DNA of 6,174 nucleotides, taken from assembly GCA_964611635.1 (NCBI GenBank), contig CAZTAS010000315.1, forward strand, positions 1 to 6,174. The letters run 5' to 3'. Every line of letters begins with the position of its first letter. Position 1 is the stretch's first letter. A model generated the notes under the pieces. The model made no database searches. It saw only the letters and a list, made by a program, of their open reading frames with translations, and was not told where the DNA came from. This stretch comes from JAFDED01 sp964611635 (lineage in GTDB: Bacteria > Desulfobacterota > JAFDED01). Below, piece by piece: positions 1 through 6,159 of this stretch. Position numbers and translations under genes: made by a program.

Positions 1-600
1 GCGCTAGGCATGCTCGCCTGGCATGTGGTCATGGTCTTCTCTTCTCCCCGCTGGACAGTACAGTTGGGTAGGATCGCAGGGGATTACCCGGTCGCACGCC
101 TCGCCCGTCGGCACTACCTGTGTGGTGACTGTAAGAGCCTTCCCGTTCTCCCGACGCCGGATGGCACGGTGCTGCGGCGAATTGACGACGAATTCCTTCA
201 CGACGAAGATCTCGCGAGACCCCGGCACCTGGAGGGCTGGATCCGGAACAATTGGCGGTCCAGGGGGCATTTCCTGAATTCCGGTTTTGGCGTGGCAGCC
301 GTCTGTGGCAACGAAGTAGCGGCGTGGTCGGTCGCGGACTGCGTCGTCAATGGCACCTGCGAGATTGGCATCCACACAGCACGCGACTGGCGTCGGAAAG
401 GATTGGGCTCGTTCACAGCCAACAGCGCCATCCGACTGGCTTTCTCGCTCGGAATGCAATCGGTGGGTTGGCACTGCCACGAGACGAACGTGGCCTCATG
501 GCGAACCGCGGAGAAGGCCGGATTTGTCCTGGAACGGGAATACATGGAGTACGGGATCTGCGAACCACGGAGTGCAGGCGACGGGGAGGCCCGCACCTGA
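1..600 (+). CDS. GNAT-family N-acetyltransferase, probably 5'-partial
   Basis: Likely transfers an acetyl group from acetyl-CoA to an amine; the substrate is unknown. Counting from the ATG at 10, the C-terminal half has the GNAT acetyl-CoA-binding signature RRKGLG at residues 128-133, preceded by the strand CEIGIHTARDW. It is followed by GWHCHETNVASWRTAEKAGF, the typical end of the GNAT_acetyltran type (PF12746-like, from memory), and the upstream segment HFLNSGFGVAAVCGNEVAAW also fits that group. The frame is open to the window edge and members of this group are usually longer, about 250-270 aa, so the N-terminus is probably cut off; the ATG at 10 is not a trusted start. The gene is GC-rich, unlike its downstream neighbour. 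Its stop codon lies inside attC-1, as is common for cassette genes. Confidence 0.88.
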   Translation, partial: ALGMLAWHVVMVFSSPRWTVQLGRIAGDYPVARLARRHYLCGDCKSLPVLPTPDGTVLRRIDDEFLHDEDLARPRHLEGWIRNNWRSRGHFLNSGFGVAAVCGNEVAAWSVADCVVNGTCEIGIHTARDWRRKGLGSFTANSAIRLAFSLGMQSVGWHCHETNVASWRTAEKAGFVLEREYMEYGICEPRSAGDGEART

Positions 601-615
601 CTCCACACGTTAGCC
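559..615 (+). other. attC-1 integron recombination site
   Basis: A 57-bp imperfect palindrome. The right core is GTTAGCC at 609-615 and the left core is TGCGAAC at 559-565, complementary to it except at one position of the inner six. Inner arms are GGAGT (569-573) plus CAGG (575-578), pairing perfectly with CCTG (596-599) plus ACTCC (600-604). G574 is left unpaired in the left arm, the extrahelical-base arrangement known from attC sites. It overlaps the last codons of the acetyltransferase. Strand exchange would fall between G609 and T610. Confidence 0.75.
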
Positions 616-634
616 AAATTGAAAAGATAAAAAG

Positions 635-1117
635 TTGTTACATAACGCATATAATCGAAAATTACTTTTAATACTTGCGGTAATATTCATTTTGGTTGGT
701 AAGGAGGCCAGCTTGGCAGACGAATCGAAGTATCACGAATTCGTTAAGAGAGTTTCAAATGAAATAATCAAATTGAAGGGAAAATACCCTCAGCTTAGAG
801 AATTCTCAATAAGTAAGAATGTTGATATTGAAAATCTAAAGATTGCCTATGACTACCATACCCACAAGTCTGAACACACTGTTGGTTGGACATCTGGTGT
901 GCCAAATCCTGACAAAGATGGGATTTGGTTTTATATTGACCTTCATGATAAGGATTCAACGGCACAAATACATACACAACCCATTACAGGGACGTCCCTT
1001 CAATTTGGCAATAGAAGTATATGTTTCCTTATTCTCCAAGGTGCAGCAACTAAATCAGTGTCAAGTAAAATTATATCAATACTTAAACGGAACGGTGCAA
1101 AAACAGTACAGCCGTAA
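635..1117 (+). CDS. small exported protein of unknown function
   Basis: I do not recognise the family. From the TTG at 635 it is 160 aa. Residues 8-24 read RKLLLILAVIFILVGKE, a classic basic-plus-hydrophobic signal peptide, with a likely signal peptidase I cut after ASLA (about residue 28). The mature part is about 130 aa, with an amphipathic start (YHEFVKRVSNEIIKLK), a central stretch with GWTSGVPNPDKDGIWFYIDL, and a final helix-like tail KIISILKRNGAK. Spaced aromatic and charged residues suggest a small mixed alpha/beta fold. It is the only gene of an AT-rich cassette of about 565 bp between attC-1 and attC-2. The start is ambiguous: TTG 635 has only a weak ribosome site, while TTG 713 has a strong one but would remove the signal peptide. 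I prefer 635 because the signal peptide is convincing. Confidence 0.72.
   Translation: MLHNAYNRKLLLILAVIFILVGKEASLADESKYHEFVKRVSNEIIKLKGKYPQLREFSISKNVDIENLKIAYDYHTHKSEHTVGWTSGVPNPDKDGIWFYIDLHDKDSTAQIHTQPITGTSLQFGNRSICFLILQGAATKSVSSKIISILKRNGAKTVQP
650..655 (+). promoter_or_regulatory. candidate -10 box (TATAAT)
   Basis: A perfect TATAAT just inside the second cassette. No good -35 box lies 16-18 bases upstream; TTGAAA at 619-624 is 25 bases away, which is too far. If used, transcription would begin near 662, after the TTG at 635, and would favour the internal start at 713. The region is AT-rich, so chance is a real alternative. Confidence 0.25.
701..715 (+). promoter_or_regulatory. strong ribosome binding site with alternative TTG start
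   Basis: AAGGAGG at 701-707 is a full Shine-Dalgarno match and sits 5 bases before TTG at 713-715, in frame with the 635-1117 gene. Starting here gives a 134-aa protein without the signal peptide (initiator Met then ADESKYHEF). It may be a second start or simply the codons for Lys-Glu-Ala in the signal peptide. Confidence 0.35.
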
Positions 1118-1123
1118 AAAATT

Positions 1124-1180
1124 TGCTAACAAGCGAATTCAGCGGACTGCTATCGCAGTCGCTGATTTGCGGCGTTAGCG
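1124..1180 (+). other. attC-2 integron recombination site
   Basis: The clearest of the three sites, 57 bp. Left core TGCTAAC (1124-1130) and right core GTTAGCG (1174-1180) are exact inverse partners over GCTAAC/GTTAGC. The left arm, AATTCAGCG at 1136-1144 then ACTG at 1146-1149, pairs with the right arm CAGT at 1156-1159 then CGCTGATTT at 1160-1168, with one T-T mismatch. One extra G (1144 or 1145) is left unpaired. The loop is CTATCG (1150-1155). It starts 7 bases after the stop codon of the second cassette's gene. Confidence 0.85.
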
Positions 1181-1194
1181 CGACATAAAAAACC

Positions 1195-1222
1195 TGCTAA
1201 GGTACCAATTCCAAAGTATAAT
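1195..1222 (+). promoter_or_regulatory. weak candidate promoter before tannase
   Basis: TATAAT at 1217-1222, with a poor -35 (TGCTAA at 1195-1200) 16 bases upstream. Transcription would begin near 1229, giving a leader of about 20 bases before the GTG at 1250. The position just after attC-2 fits a cassette-borne promoter, but the -35 match is weak. Confidence 0.35.
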
Positions 1223-1249
1223 GTCAATCATTTCCTAAGAGAAGAACAA

Positions 1250-2710
1250 GTGCCAAACTCAGAAACTTGCAGATGCTTTGCTGTTCTTCAGATATTAAGT
1301 ATTCTGGTTATATTATTGACTACTTGGCGCGTAAGCTCAAGTGCCCCCCGTGGATATAGCTTGGTATTCGATGCCAAAGGATTCACTATGAAAACCTTAA
1401 CATTAGGCAAGCAAACCATCACCTACCGTGCTTATGAAGGCATCGTCTATGTGTCGAATCCTGTTGACCCCAAATATCAGCGTATGAATTTCTATGTTCC
1501 TGCGGAGTATTACGAAGGAAAGGCCATCGGCGCCCATACTGCGGAGACAGCGCCTATTTTCTTCCCGAATATGGTCGGCGGGTTCATGCCTGGAAATCCT
1601 GGGCGCCCTGGTCTGAATAGGAGAAATCACCCCAACGCGATTGCCGTAGCCCTATCAAAGGGTTATGTTGTTGCCTCACCCGGTGCACGTGGTCGCACAT
1701 TGCAGGATGAAAGTGGTCTTTATACTGGCAAAGCACCCGCTTGTATCGTTGACCTTAAAGCGGCTGTTCGATATCTGCGTTATAACAGCAAAACCATGCC
1801 AGGCAACGCCGAGAAAATTATATCCAATGGCACCAGCGCTGGGGGAGCACTTTCCTCGTTGCTTGGTGCGACCGGTAACAGTGAGGATTATGAGCCTTAT
1901 CTGAAGGCAATTGGCGCAGCCAATGAACGTGATGATATCTTTGCTGCATCCTGTTACTGTCCCATTACGAATCTTGATAACGCGGATGCAGCCTACGAGT
2001 GGTTGTTTAACGGTATAAACGATTACGATTGTTGGGGGAACAAGGGCACCATGAATGCAGGGCAGATCAGAGTTTCTGACCAGTTGAAAGCGCTATTCCC
2101 AGCATACTTGAATAGCTTGGGGCTGAAAAAAACTGACGGGACTGAGTTGACACTGGACGCAAGCGGAGAGGGGACTTTCAAAGACTACGTCAAATCCTTC
2201 TTGATCGCCTCGGCACAAAACGCTTTGAATAGTGGCAAAGATTTGTCTGACCTGACTTGGATAACAGTAAAAGACGGAATCGTCAATGATATTGACTTCG
2301 CCAAATTCACCGTATACGCTACCAGAATGAAGCCCGCTCCGGCTTTTGATTGGCTGGAGTTGAGATCCCCTGAGAACAACCTGTTCGGTACTACAACAAC
2401 CGACAACCAGCACTTCACGCAGTTCGGCAAGAATAACAGTACGGATCATTCCCTTGCAGATGCGGCAATTGTAAAGATGATGAACCCGATGAACTACATT
2501 GGCACCAAGGGGACCTCTACGGCTCAGTACTGGCGGATCCGCCATGGCGCCATTGACCGAGACACATCCCTCGCCATCCCGGTCATCCTGGCCACTAAAC
2601 TACAGAACAATGGCCTCAACGTTGACTTTACGATGCCTTGGGATCAAGGACATGGCGGTGATTATGACCTGGATGAGCTCTTTGCCTGGATGAAGCAGGT
2701 TTGCCGCTAA
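1250..2710 (+). CDS. tannase (tannin acyl hydrolase), subtype B type
   Basis: An alpha/beta-hydrolase that should cleave galloyl ester bonds of hydrolysable tannins to release gallate (EC 3.1.1.20 activity). The protein is 486 aa from GTG and aligns by memory along its whole length with Lactobacillus plantarum tannase. The nucleophile motif GTSAGG places Ser196; the other triad members by alignment are Asp436 (in HGAIDRDTS) and His468 (in WDQGHGGD). The gallate-contacting residues of that enzyme are also kept: Lys361, Glu375 (SPENNLFG) and Asp438. Residues 9-33 are hydrophobic and end in SSSAP, so it is probably exported, although the n-region has few charges. An ATG at 1388 with AAAGGA 6 bases upstream is an alternative start. 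However, similarity to known tannases begins earlier (YSLVFDAKGF), which supports GTG 1250. It shares a cassette with a methyltransferase-like gene. Confidence 0.9.
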   Translation: MPNSETCRCFAVLQILSILVILLTTWRVSSSAPRGYSLVFDAKGFTMKTLTLGKQTITYRAYEGIVYVSNPVDPKYQRMNFYVPAEYYEGKAIGAHTAETAPIFFPNMVGGFMPGNPGRPGLNRRNHPNAIAVALSKGYVVASPGARGRTLQDESGLYTGKAPACIVDLKAAVRYLRYNSKTMPGNAEKIISNGTSAGGALSSLLGATGNSEDYEPYLKAIGAANERDDIFAASCYCPITNLDNADAAYEWLFNGINDYDCWGNKGTMNAGQIRVSDQLKALFPAYLNSLGLKKTDGTELTLDASGEGTFKDYVKSFLIASAQNALNSGKDLSDLTWITVKDGIVNDIDFAKFTVYATRMKPAPAFDWLELRSPENNLFGTTTTDNQHFTQFGKNNSTDHSLADAAIVKMMNPMNYIGTKGTSTAQYWRIRHGAIDRDTSLAIPVILATKLQNNGLNVDFTMPWDQGHGGDYDLDELFAWMKQVCR

Positions 2711-2774
2711 AGCGAGGATTATTCTCATTCTCTATTTCTCCGTGCGATGGGATCAATGTGATGCATCTCTGCGA

Positions 2775-2796
2775 CCGCCATATAGATTATGGACGG
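2775..2796 (+). other. short hairpin between tannase and next gene
   Basis: CCGCCATA (2775-2782) pairs with TATGG plus CGG (2788-2796) around a 5-base loop, with A2793 bulged. There is no T-run, so it is not a standard terminator, and no flanking GTTR core, so it is not an attC site. It sits in the 255-bp stretch (2711-2965) between genes, where I see nothing else convincing. Confidence 0.3.
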
Positions 2797-2965
2797 AATC
2801 CAAGGGGTGGTTCTCGTTTCGTGAAGAGGATTTCGCACAGTGGCGCGACTCGACATCCAAGAAATAATAACACACAATATTATCAGCGTGCAAAACAAAG
2901 GAAAATGGTTGATGAGAAATCATAAAACGAATATGAACAATAGATCCACAGAGGAGCACAACTCT

Positions 2966-4048
2966 ATGCAGAGTTTCCGACGCTTCTTGGCAGGAGGATC
3001 TAAAGAAAGGAACTTTGCTATTCTAGATCCTTCAAGTTATGCCGCTGAGTTTTCGGGAAAAGAGGGAGGATACCCGACCATAGAAGACAATATGGCCTTT
3101 CTCAAAGCGTTTCCCAGCGATGCAGCCCTTTCGGCTTTCATTCTCCCCGAACAAATCCTCAGAGATCTCAAATGGAAAAGAAACTTCCTCAAAGACACTG
3201 GTGAGGAACGTCTGTTTGAGGAAACCCTCACGATCCCCGGCGGGACGAAACGTCGCGTGATCGCAGAGAAGAAGGGAACCACGCCGTGGCTTATAGAAAC
3301 TGCAATTTCCTCGGCGGCAGACTTCGACTTGGTAGATTACTATGCTGATTGCATCAAGGCAAATGCTGCAGAATATGCCCGTGGGATTACCGCACAGTTT
3401 CCTGCTCGTGAAGGACGGGAGTGGATGTTCGGAACTGTGCTATTGACTGCATTCGAATGCTATTATCTCGTCCACTATCCGGACATGCCGCTGTTGTTTT
3501 ATGATTTCCGGAAACGATACTTGAAGTCAATCAGAAACGTTCATGCGGCAAATATGGCTGTGGTTGAACACCTGGTGACAATGGGTTGCGAGCTTTTTCA
3601 AATGGGATCCGCAGGACTCGAGCTTTTAAGTCCCAAGATCTTCGATGAGGCGATCATACCATTTGCGCGGGAGACGGCTGATTTTGTTCGGTCTTTAGGT
3701 GCTTTCTCCAGCTACCATATCTGTGGGCACAGCCGGCAGCTTCTTGAGACAGGACGTATAAATTCAATCAGGCCAACGTGGTTTGAGACGTTTTCCTCTC
3801 CTCCATGCGGCGACAATTACACCCTAAAAGAGTCTTTGGGATATCTGGATCCCGGTATAATATCAAAGGGGAATCTTGCTCTCGAGTTGCTTAAGAATGG
3901 TACGCCTGAGCAAATAGAGGCTGCTGTTCACGATATCATTGAACAGAGCAAGGGCAAACGCCACATTATTGGTCAGGCAGACGCTACCATTCTGTCTGGA
4001 ACTCCAGTCGAAAATATCCGTGCATTTTTGTCTGCGGCGTACTGTTGA
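2966..4048 (+). CDS. uroporphyrinogen-decarboxylase-superfamily protein, methyltransferase-like
   Basis: A TIM-barrel protein of the URO-D/MtaA superfamily (COG0407 type). The start ATG 2966 gives 360 aa. It has GAGGAG at 2951-2956 upstream, and its first residues MQSFRRFLAG match the usual N-terminal helix. ATG 2912, with AAAGGA at 2897-2902, would give 378 aa and cannot be excluded. Family marks seen are LELLSPKIFDEAIIPFARE, then YHICGHSRQLLE (His251, Cys253), FETFSSPPCGD (Glu274, Cys281), the strand GIISKGN, and a tail GTPEQIEAAVHDIIEQ. The arginine-rich QAGRYMPEY-type motif of true HemE is absent, so it is unlikely to make coproporphyrinogen. The His-x-Cys plus later Cys resembles the zinc site of methylcobalamin:thiol methyltransferases, though the spacing to the last Cys is shorter than in MtaA. 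Substrate unknown; no corrinoid protein gene lies in the window. Confidence 0.82.
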   Translation: MQSFRRFLAGGSKERNFAILDPSSYAAEFSGKEGGYPTIEDNMAFLKAFPSDAALSAFILPEQILRDLKWKRNFLKDTGEERLFEETLTIPGGTKRRVIAEKKGTTPWLIETAISSAADFDLVDYYADCIKANAAEYARGITAQFPAREGREWMFGTVLLTAFECYYLVHYPDMPLLFYDFRKRYLKSIRNVHAANMAVVEHLVTMGCELFQMGSAGLELLSPKIFDEAIIPFARETADFVRSLGAFSSYHICGHSRQLLETGRINSIRPTWFETFSSPPCGDNYTLKESLGYLDPGIISKGNLALELLKNGTPEQIEAAVHDIIEQSKGKRHIIGQADATILSGTPVENIRAFLSAAYC

Positions 4049-4085
4049 ATTGGGACTTATACTTGTTAAGATGATAAGACCGGAT

Positions 4086-4146
4086 GTCAAACCACTGGGT
4101 GCACCTGACCGTAGACAAGCCACGGCAGGTGACCATAACGTTGGCG
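4086..4146 (+). other. attC-3 integron recombination site
   Basis: A 61-bp imperfect palindrome 38 bases after the preceding stop codon. The right core is GTTGGCG (4140-4146) and the left core is a poorer GTCAAAC (4086-4092). Left arm GGT (4098-4100), CACCTG (4102-4107) and CCGT (4109-4112) pairs with ACGG (4122-4125), CAGGTG (4126-4131) and ACC (4132-4134). G4101 and A4108 are left unpaired on the left side only. Two extra bases in the left arm match the usual attC design. Confidence 0.7.
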
Positions 4147-4157
4147 CCGCCTGCGGC

Positions 4158-4301
4158 AATGTGGAGTTGAGCCGTCGCTGTCACCCGACTGCTTGGCGTG
4201 GCCGCAGGCCGCTAGCCAACCAGTCGTTTGAGTTCGGTAGGCCCCTAACCTTTCGGAACTAACGTTCCAAAGGCTCGTCACCTACGACTTGACTCCACAT
4301 T
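4158..4301 (+). other. folded non-coding block, three-way-junction-like
   Basis: The 301-bp gap 4049-4349 holds attC-3 and this element. A 14-bp outer stem joins AATGTGGAGTTGAG (4158-4171) to CTTGACTCCACATT (4288-4301); twelve pairs are Watson-Crick and two are G-T wobbles. Inside are two hairpins. The first (4186-4226) has CGACTG/CAGTCG, TTGGC/GCCAA and GTGGCC/GGCCGC stems around a GCA loop. The second (4237-4285) has GTAGG/CCTAC outside and CCTTT-C-GGAAC/GTTCCAAAGG inside, around a TAAC loop. A small separate palindrome GCCGC-CT-GCGGC (4146-4157) lies just before it. It could be a structured RNA or leader, a very large or decayed attC, or a small mobile-element remnant. I cannot match it to a named family. 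Confidence 0.55.
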
Positions 4302-4317
4302 CACGGTAAATTATTAC
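4289..4317 (+). promoter_or_regulatory. sigma70-like promoter for the paralogue pair
   Basis: TTGACT (4289-4294, five of six consensus bases) is followed after exactly 17 bases by TATTAC (4312-4317, four of six). Transcription would start near 4324, about 26 bases before the ATG at 4350. The -35 box lies in the right arm of the folded block, so folding of that DNA could affect promoter use. A second possible -10, TATAAC at 4328-4333, has no good -35. Confidence 0.45.
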
Positions 4318-4349
4318 GAAAAATTATTATAACTTTGGACTCTCAAGAT

Positions 4350-5510
4350 ATGAACTATTATTTGGGCTATTATCAAAATTCTATTACTTTGATTAGCACC
4401 ATCGTCTGCTTTGCACTGTTTTTCATGATAGCCTACGGTCTTGCTTATATGGTAAAAAAACGGCTGAAGGCAAAGGAAAAATGGTGGTATAAAATTTTTT
4501 TAATTATATTATTTCTATCCGTTCCACTGCTTTGCGTATTGATTCCCATTTTTCTATATACTTACCTATGTAACGGCAAGCTGAACAAACTCTATATTTT
4601 TCAAAAAGATAATAACACAAGACTGGTTGTCAGTTTTGTTCAAGAGGGGTTTGTAACCATGGGATCGGTATATTCACATCTGCTAAAAAGCTATGATTTT
4701 AAAACGGGGAAGCGGTGTGGCAACATCGATTTGGCTACAGACACTGGTCTTGAAAATTATGAAATATTCGGATTTATTGATAATAACCGAGCCTGGGGAT
4801 ATCGGTACGGATATGGAGTAGAATTGCTGGATTTATACGAACCTAAAGTGCTTTTTGATACAGAGGAAATCCTAAGACGCAATCCCCAGCTGGGAAATAT
4901 CATCGACCTTGCTCCCGGCAGGTATGATTATGTGTTTAATCCCCGGACAAAGGGCATCAAAGTCGTTACGACCTGGGGTGAGATTTACGAGATAGGAACA
5001 GACCTTAAGGCTGTTCCAGCCAAAGATGTTCCCAATCATCCCGAAGAATCTGTTGAAAAAGATTCTCTTCCGCCTTATCGAGAGTGGGATTTTGTATATC
5101 TCCCCATTGGAGTGGTAGGAAAGGCCCTCAAAGCTAAAGATGCCCCTCTCTCACCAAACCGGGCTGTACTGATTAAGCCGGAAATGGTCAGCAGAATGGG
5201 GGAAGAAGTCAGGTCATTGGATAAGGCCTGGGTAATGCATTGGACTGCCCGGAAAAGGAATCCCATACTTGCGATGCCGAAATATCTCCCGGCCGGAGAT
5301 TGTTTGCTGTCTTATGTAAATGAAAATGGAGAAATTATTATACAACACAACCTGCACCAGCTTATGGGACATGAAAAATTCAGAGCTTATTCTGTAACCT
5401 GCCATAATAATGAAATGTTTGTATTTGTAAGTAAGGCTGAATTTACCCTTACTGCTTTGAGAGTTGATCGGGACACAGGTGAGATTTTAGGCCGGATTGA
5501 TTATTTTTGA
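4350..5510 (+). CDS. membrane-anchored protein of unknown function (paralogue A)
   Basis: I do not recognise the family. From ATG 4350 it is 386 aa; TTG 4335 would add 5 residues but neither start has a good ribosome site. Two hydrophobic helices, residues 12-35 and 48-73, are separated by a basic loop (KKRLKAKEK). By the positive-inside rule the loop is cytoplasmic and the C-terminal domain of about 310 residues is outside. That domain has the phrases YDFKTGKRCGNIDL and, at the very end, VDRDTGEILGRIDYF. These resemble the DxxTGxxLW turns of PQQ-type beta-propeller blades, so a propeller is possible. The middle part NRAWGY (146-151), VELLDL and EEILRRNPQLG recurs in the next gene. It is AT-rich, in contrast to the folded block before it, and forms a two-gene unit with its paralogue. 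Confidence 0.8.
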   Translation: MNYYLGYYQNSITLISTIVCFALFFMIAYGLAYMVKKRLKAKEKWWYKIFLIILFLSVPLLCVLIPIFLYTYLCNGKLNKLYIFQKDNNTRLVVSFVQEGFVTMGSVYSHLLKSYDFKTGKRCGNIDLATDTGLENYEIFGFIDNNRAWGYRYGYGVELLDLYEPKVLFDTEEILRRNPQLGNIIDLAPGRYDYVFNPRTKGIKVVTTWGEIYEIGTDLKAVPAKDVPNHPEESVEKDSLPPYREWDFVYLPIGVVGKALKAKDAPLSPNRAVLIKPEMVSRMGEEVRSLDKAWVMHWTARKRNPILAMPKYLPAGDCLLSYVNENGEIIIQHNLHQLMGHEKFRAYSVTCHNNEMFVFVSKAEFTLTALRVDRDTGEILGRIDYF

Positions 5511-5517
5511 GCTATCT

Positions 5518-6138
5518 ATGAGATATGTTATGTGGCAAAGTAGATATTTTAATTCTTCCATAAGAATTATTAAGCTTTTATCTGGCGGCCGTGCCATTTT
5601 AACTATATCAATGTTAATAGGCTTTGTTGGTACTTTCTCATGCTCACCCATTGTTTATGAGGGAGAAATAAAAGAATTTTTCTTCTTTAATGAAAACAGC
5701 GTGCCCCAGTTAACCGTATGGTTTTCATTTGAACGTGGTGGTGGAAGGAGTGTCACTCATTATAAAGAACATCTTAAGGCCTATGATTTACAGACAGGGG
5801 AAGTTTTAGGGTCGGTCATCATGTCCAGGAAACTTCATTATAGATTATATGCTGCTGATCACAACAAGGCCTGGGGATACTGTAAGCAGGCAGGCATTCA
5901 GCTGCTGGATTTGGTCAAGCCGGGGTTCATCGCAACAGAGCAAGAAATACTTAAACGCAATCCAAGGCTGGGAGAAAATGTGAAATTATATCTGAGAAAT
6001 GCTTATGATCCGGTAACCAATAGTCTTCGTATAGTCGCAGCGGACGAACAGGTTTATCGGTTGGATGTTGATCTGAAGACAAGCGCAATGGACCATGTTC
6101 CTGATCGATTACCTCCTGAAAAAAAAGTATTATTGTAA
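5518..6138 (+). CDS. shorter extracytoplasmic paralogue (paralogue B)
   Basis: From ATG 5518, 7 bases after the stop of the upstream gene, it is 206 aa; a TTG start at 5497 overlapping that gene is less likely. It has one hydrophobic segment (about 26-41) ending in GTFSC with Cys42. This may be a poor lipoprotein site or a plain membrane anchor. The rest lies outside the cytoplasm and parallels paralogue A: AYDLQTGEVLGSV, NKAWGYCKQAGIQLLDL, EQEILKRNPRLG and YRLDVDLKT match its YDFKTGKRCGNI, NRAWGY, VELLDL, EEILRRNPQLG and YEIGTDLKA. It stops where the last 150 or so residues of A begin, so it is either a natural short form or a copy truncated at the C-terminus. The function is unknown; adjacency and shared topology suggest the two proteins act together. 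Confidence 0.78.
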   Translation: MRYVMWQSRYFNSSIRIIKLLSGGRAILTISMLIGFVGTFSCSPIVYEGEIKEFFFFNENSVPQLTVWFSFERGGGRSVTHYKEHLKAYDLQTGEVLGSVIMSRKLHYRLYAADHNKAWGYCKQAGIQLLDLVKPGFIATEQEILKRNPRLGENVKLYLRNAYDPVTNSLRIVAADEQVYRLDVDLKTSAMDHVPDRLPPEKKVLL

Positions 6139-6159
6139 AACTAACTCTGGAGACAACCA

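Noticed and set aside
4..650. Open frames on the minus strand across the acetyltransferase (4-480 and 198-650)
   Set aside because: They overlap a clearly conserved GNAT frame, show no recognisable motif, and long antisense frames are expected in GC-rich coding DNA.
843..1178. Plus-strand frame of 111 aa ending NKRIQRTAIAVADLRR
   Set aside because: Its tail is simply translated attC-2 sequence, and it overlaps the signal-peptide gene in another frame.
2093..2545. Long minus-strand frame inside the tannase gene
   Set aside because: The plus strand here encodes conserved tannase residues including Lys361 and Glu375; the antisense protein has no family marks.
2711..2965. Possible fourth attC between the tannase and the URO-D-like gene
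   Set aside because: There is a small hairpin (2775-2796) but no paired GTTR and YAAC cores around it.
2966..4048. HemE (true uroporphyrinogen decarboxylase)
   Set aside because: The conserved arginine-containing N-terminal motif of HemE is missing, while methyltransferase-like residues are present.
4214..4268. Possible attC starting at AGCCAAC (4214-4220) or CCCTAAC (4243-4249)
   Set aside because: No matching GTTRRRY right core follows at the needed distance; GTTCCAA at 4264 breaks the pattern, and the bases are better used in the nested hairpins.
4186..4301. tRNA-like fold in the non-coding block
   Set aside because: The hairpins do not give a cloverleaf with a 7-bp T-loop or anticodon arm, and no CCA-type acceptor end is present.
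6139..6159. Left core of an attC after paralogue B (ACTAAC at 6140-6145)
   Set aside because: The window ends too soon to see any arms or right core, and a ribosome site and ATG follow at once.
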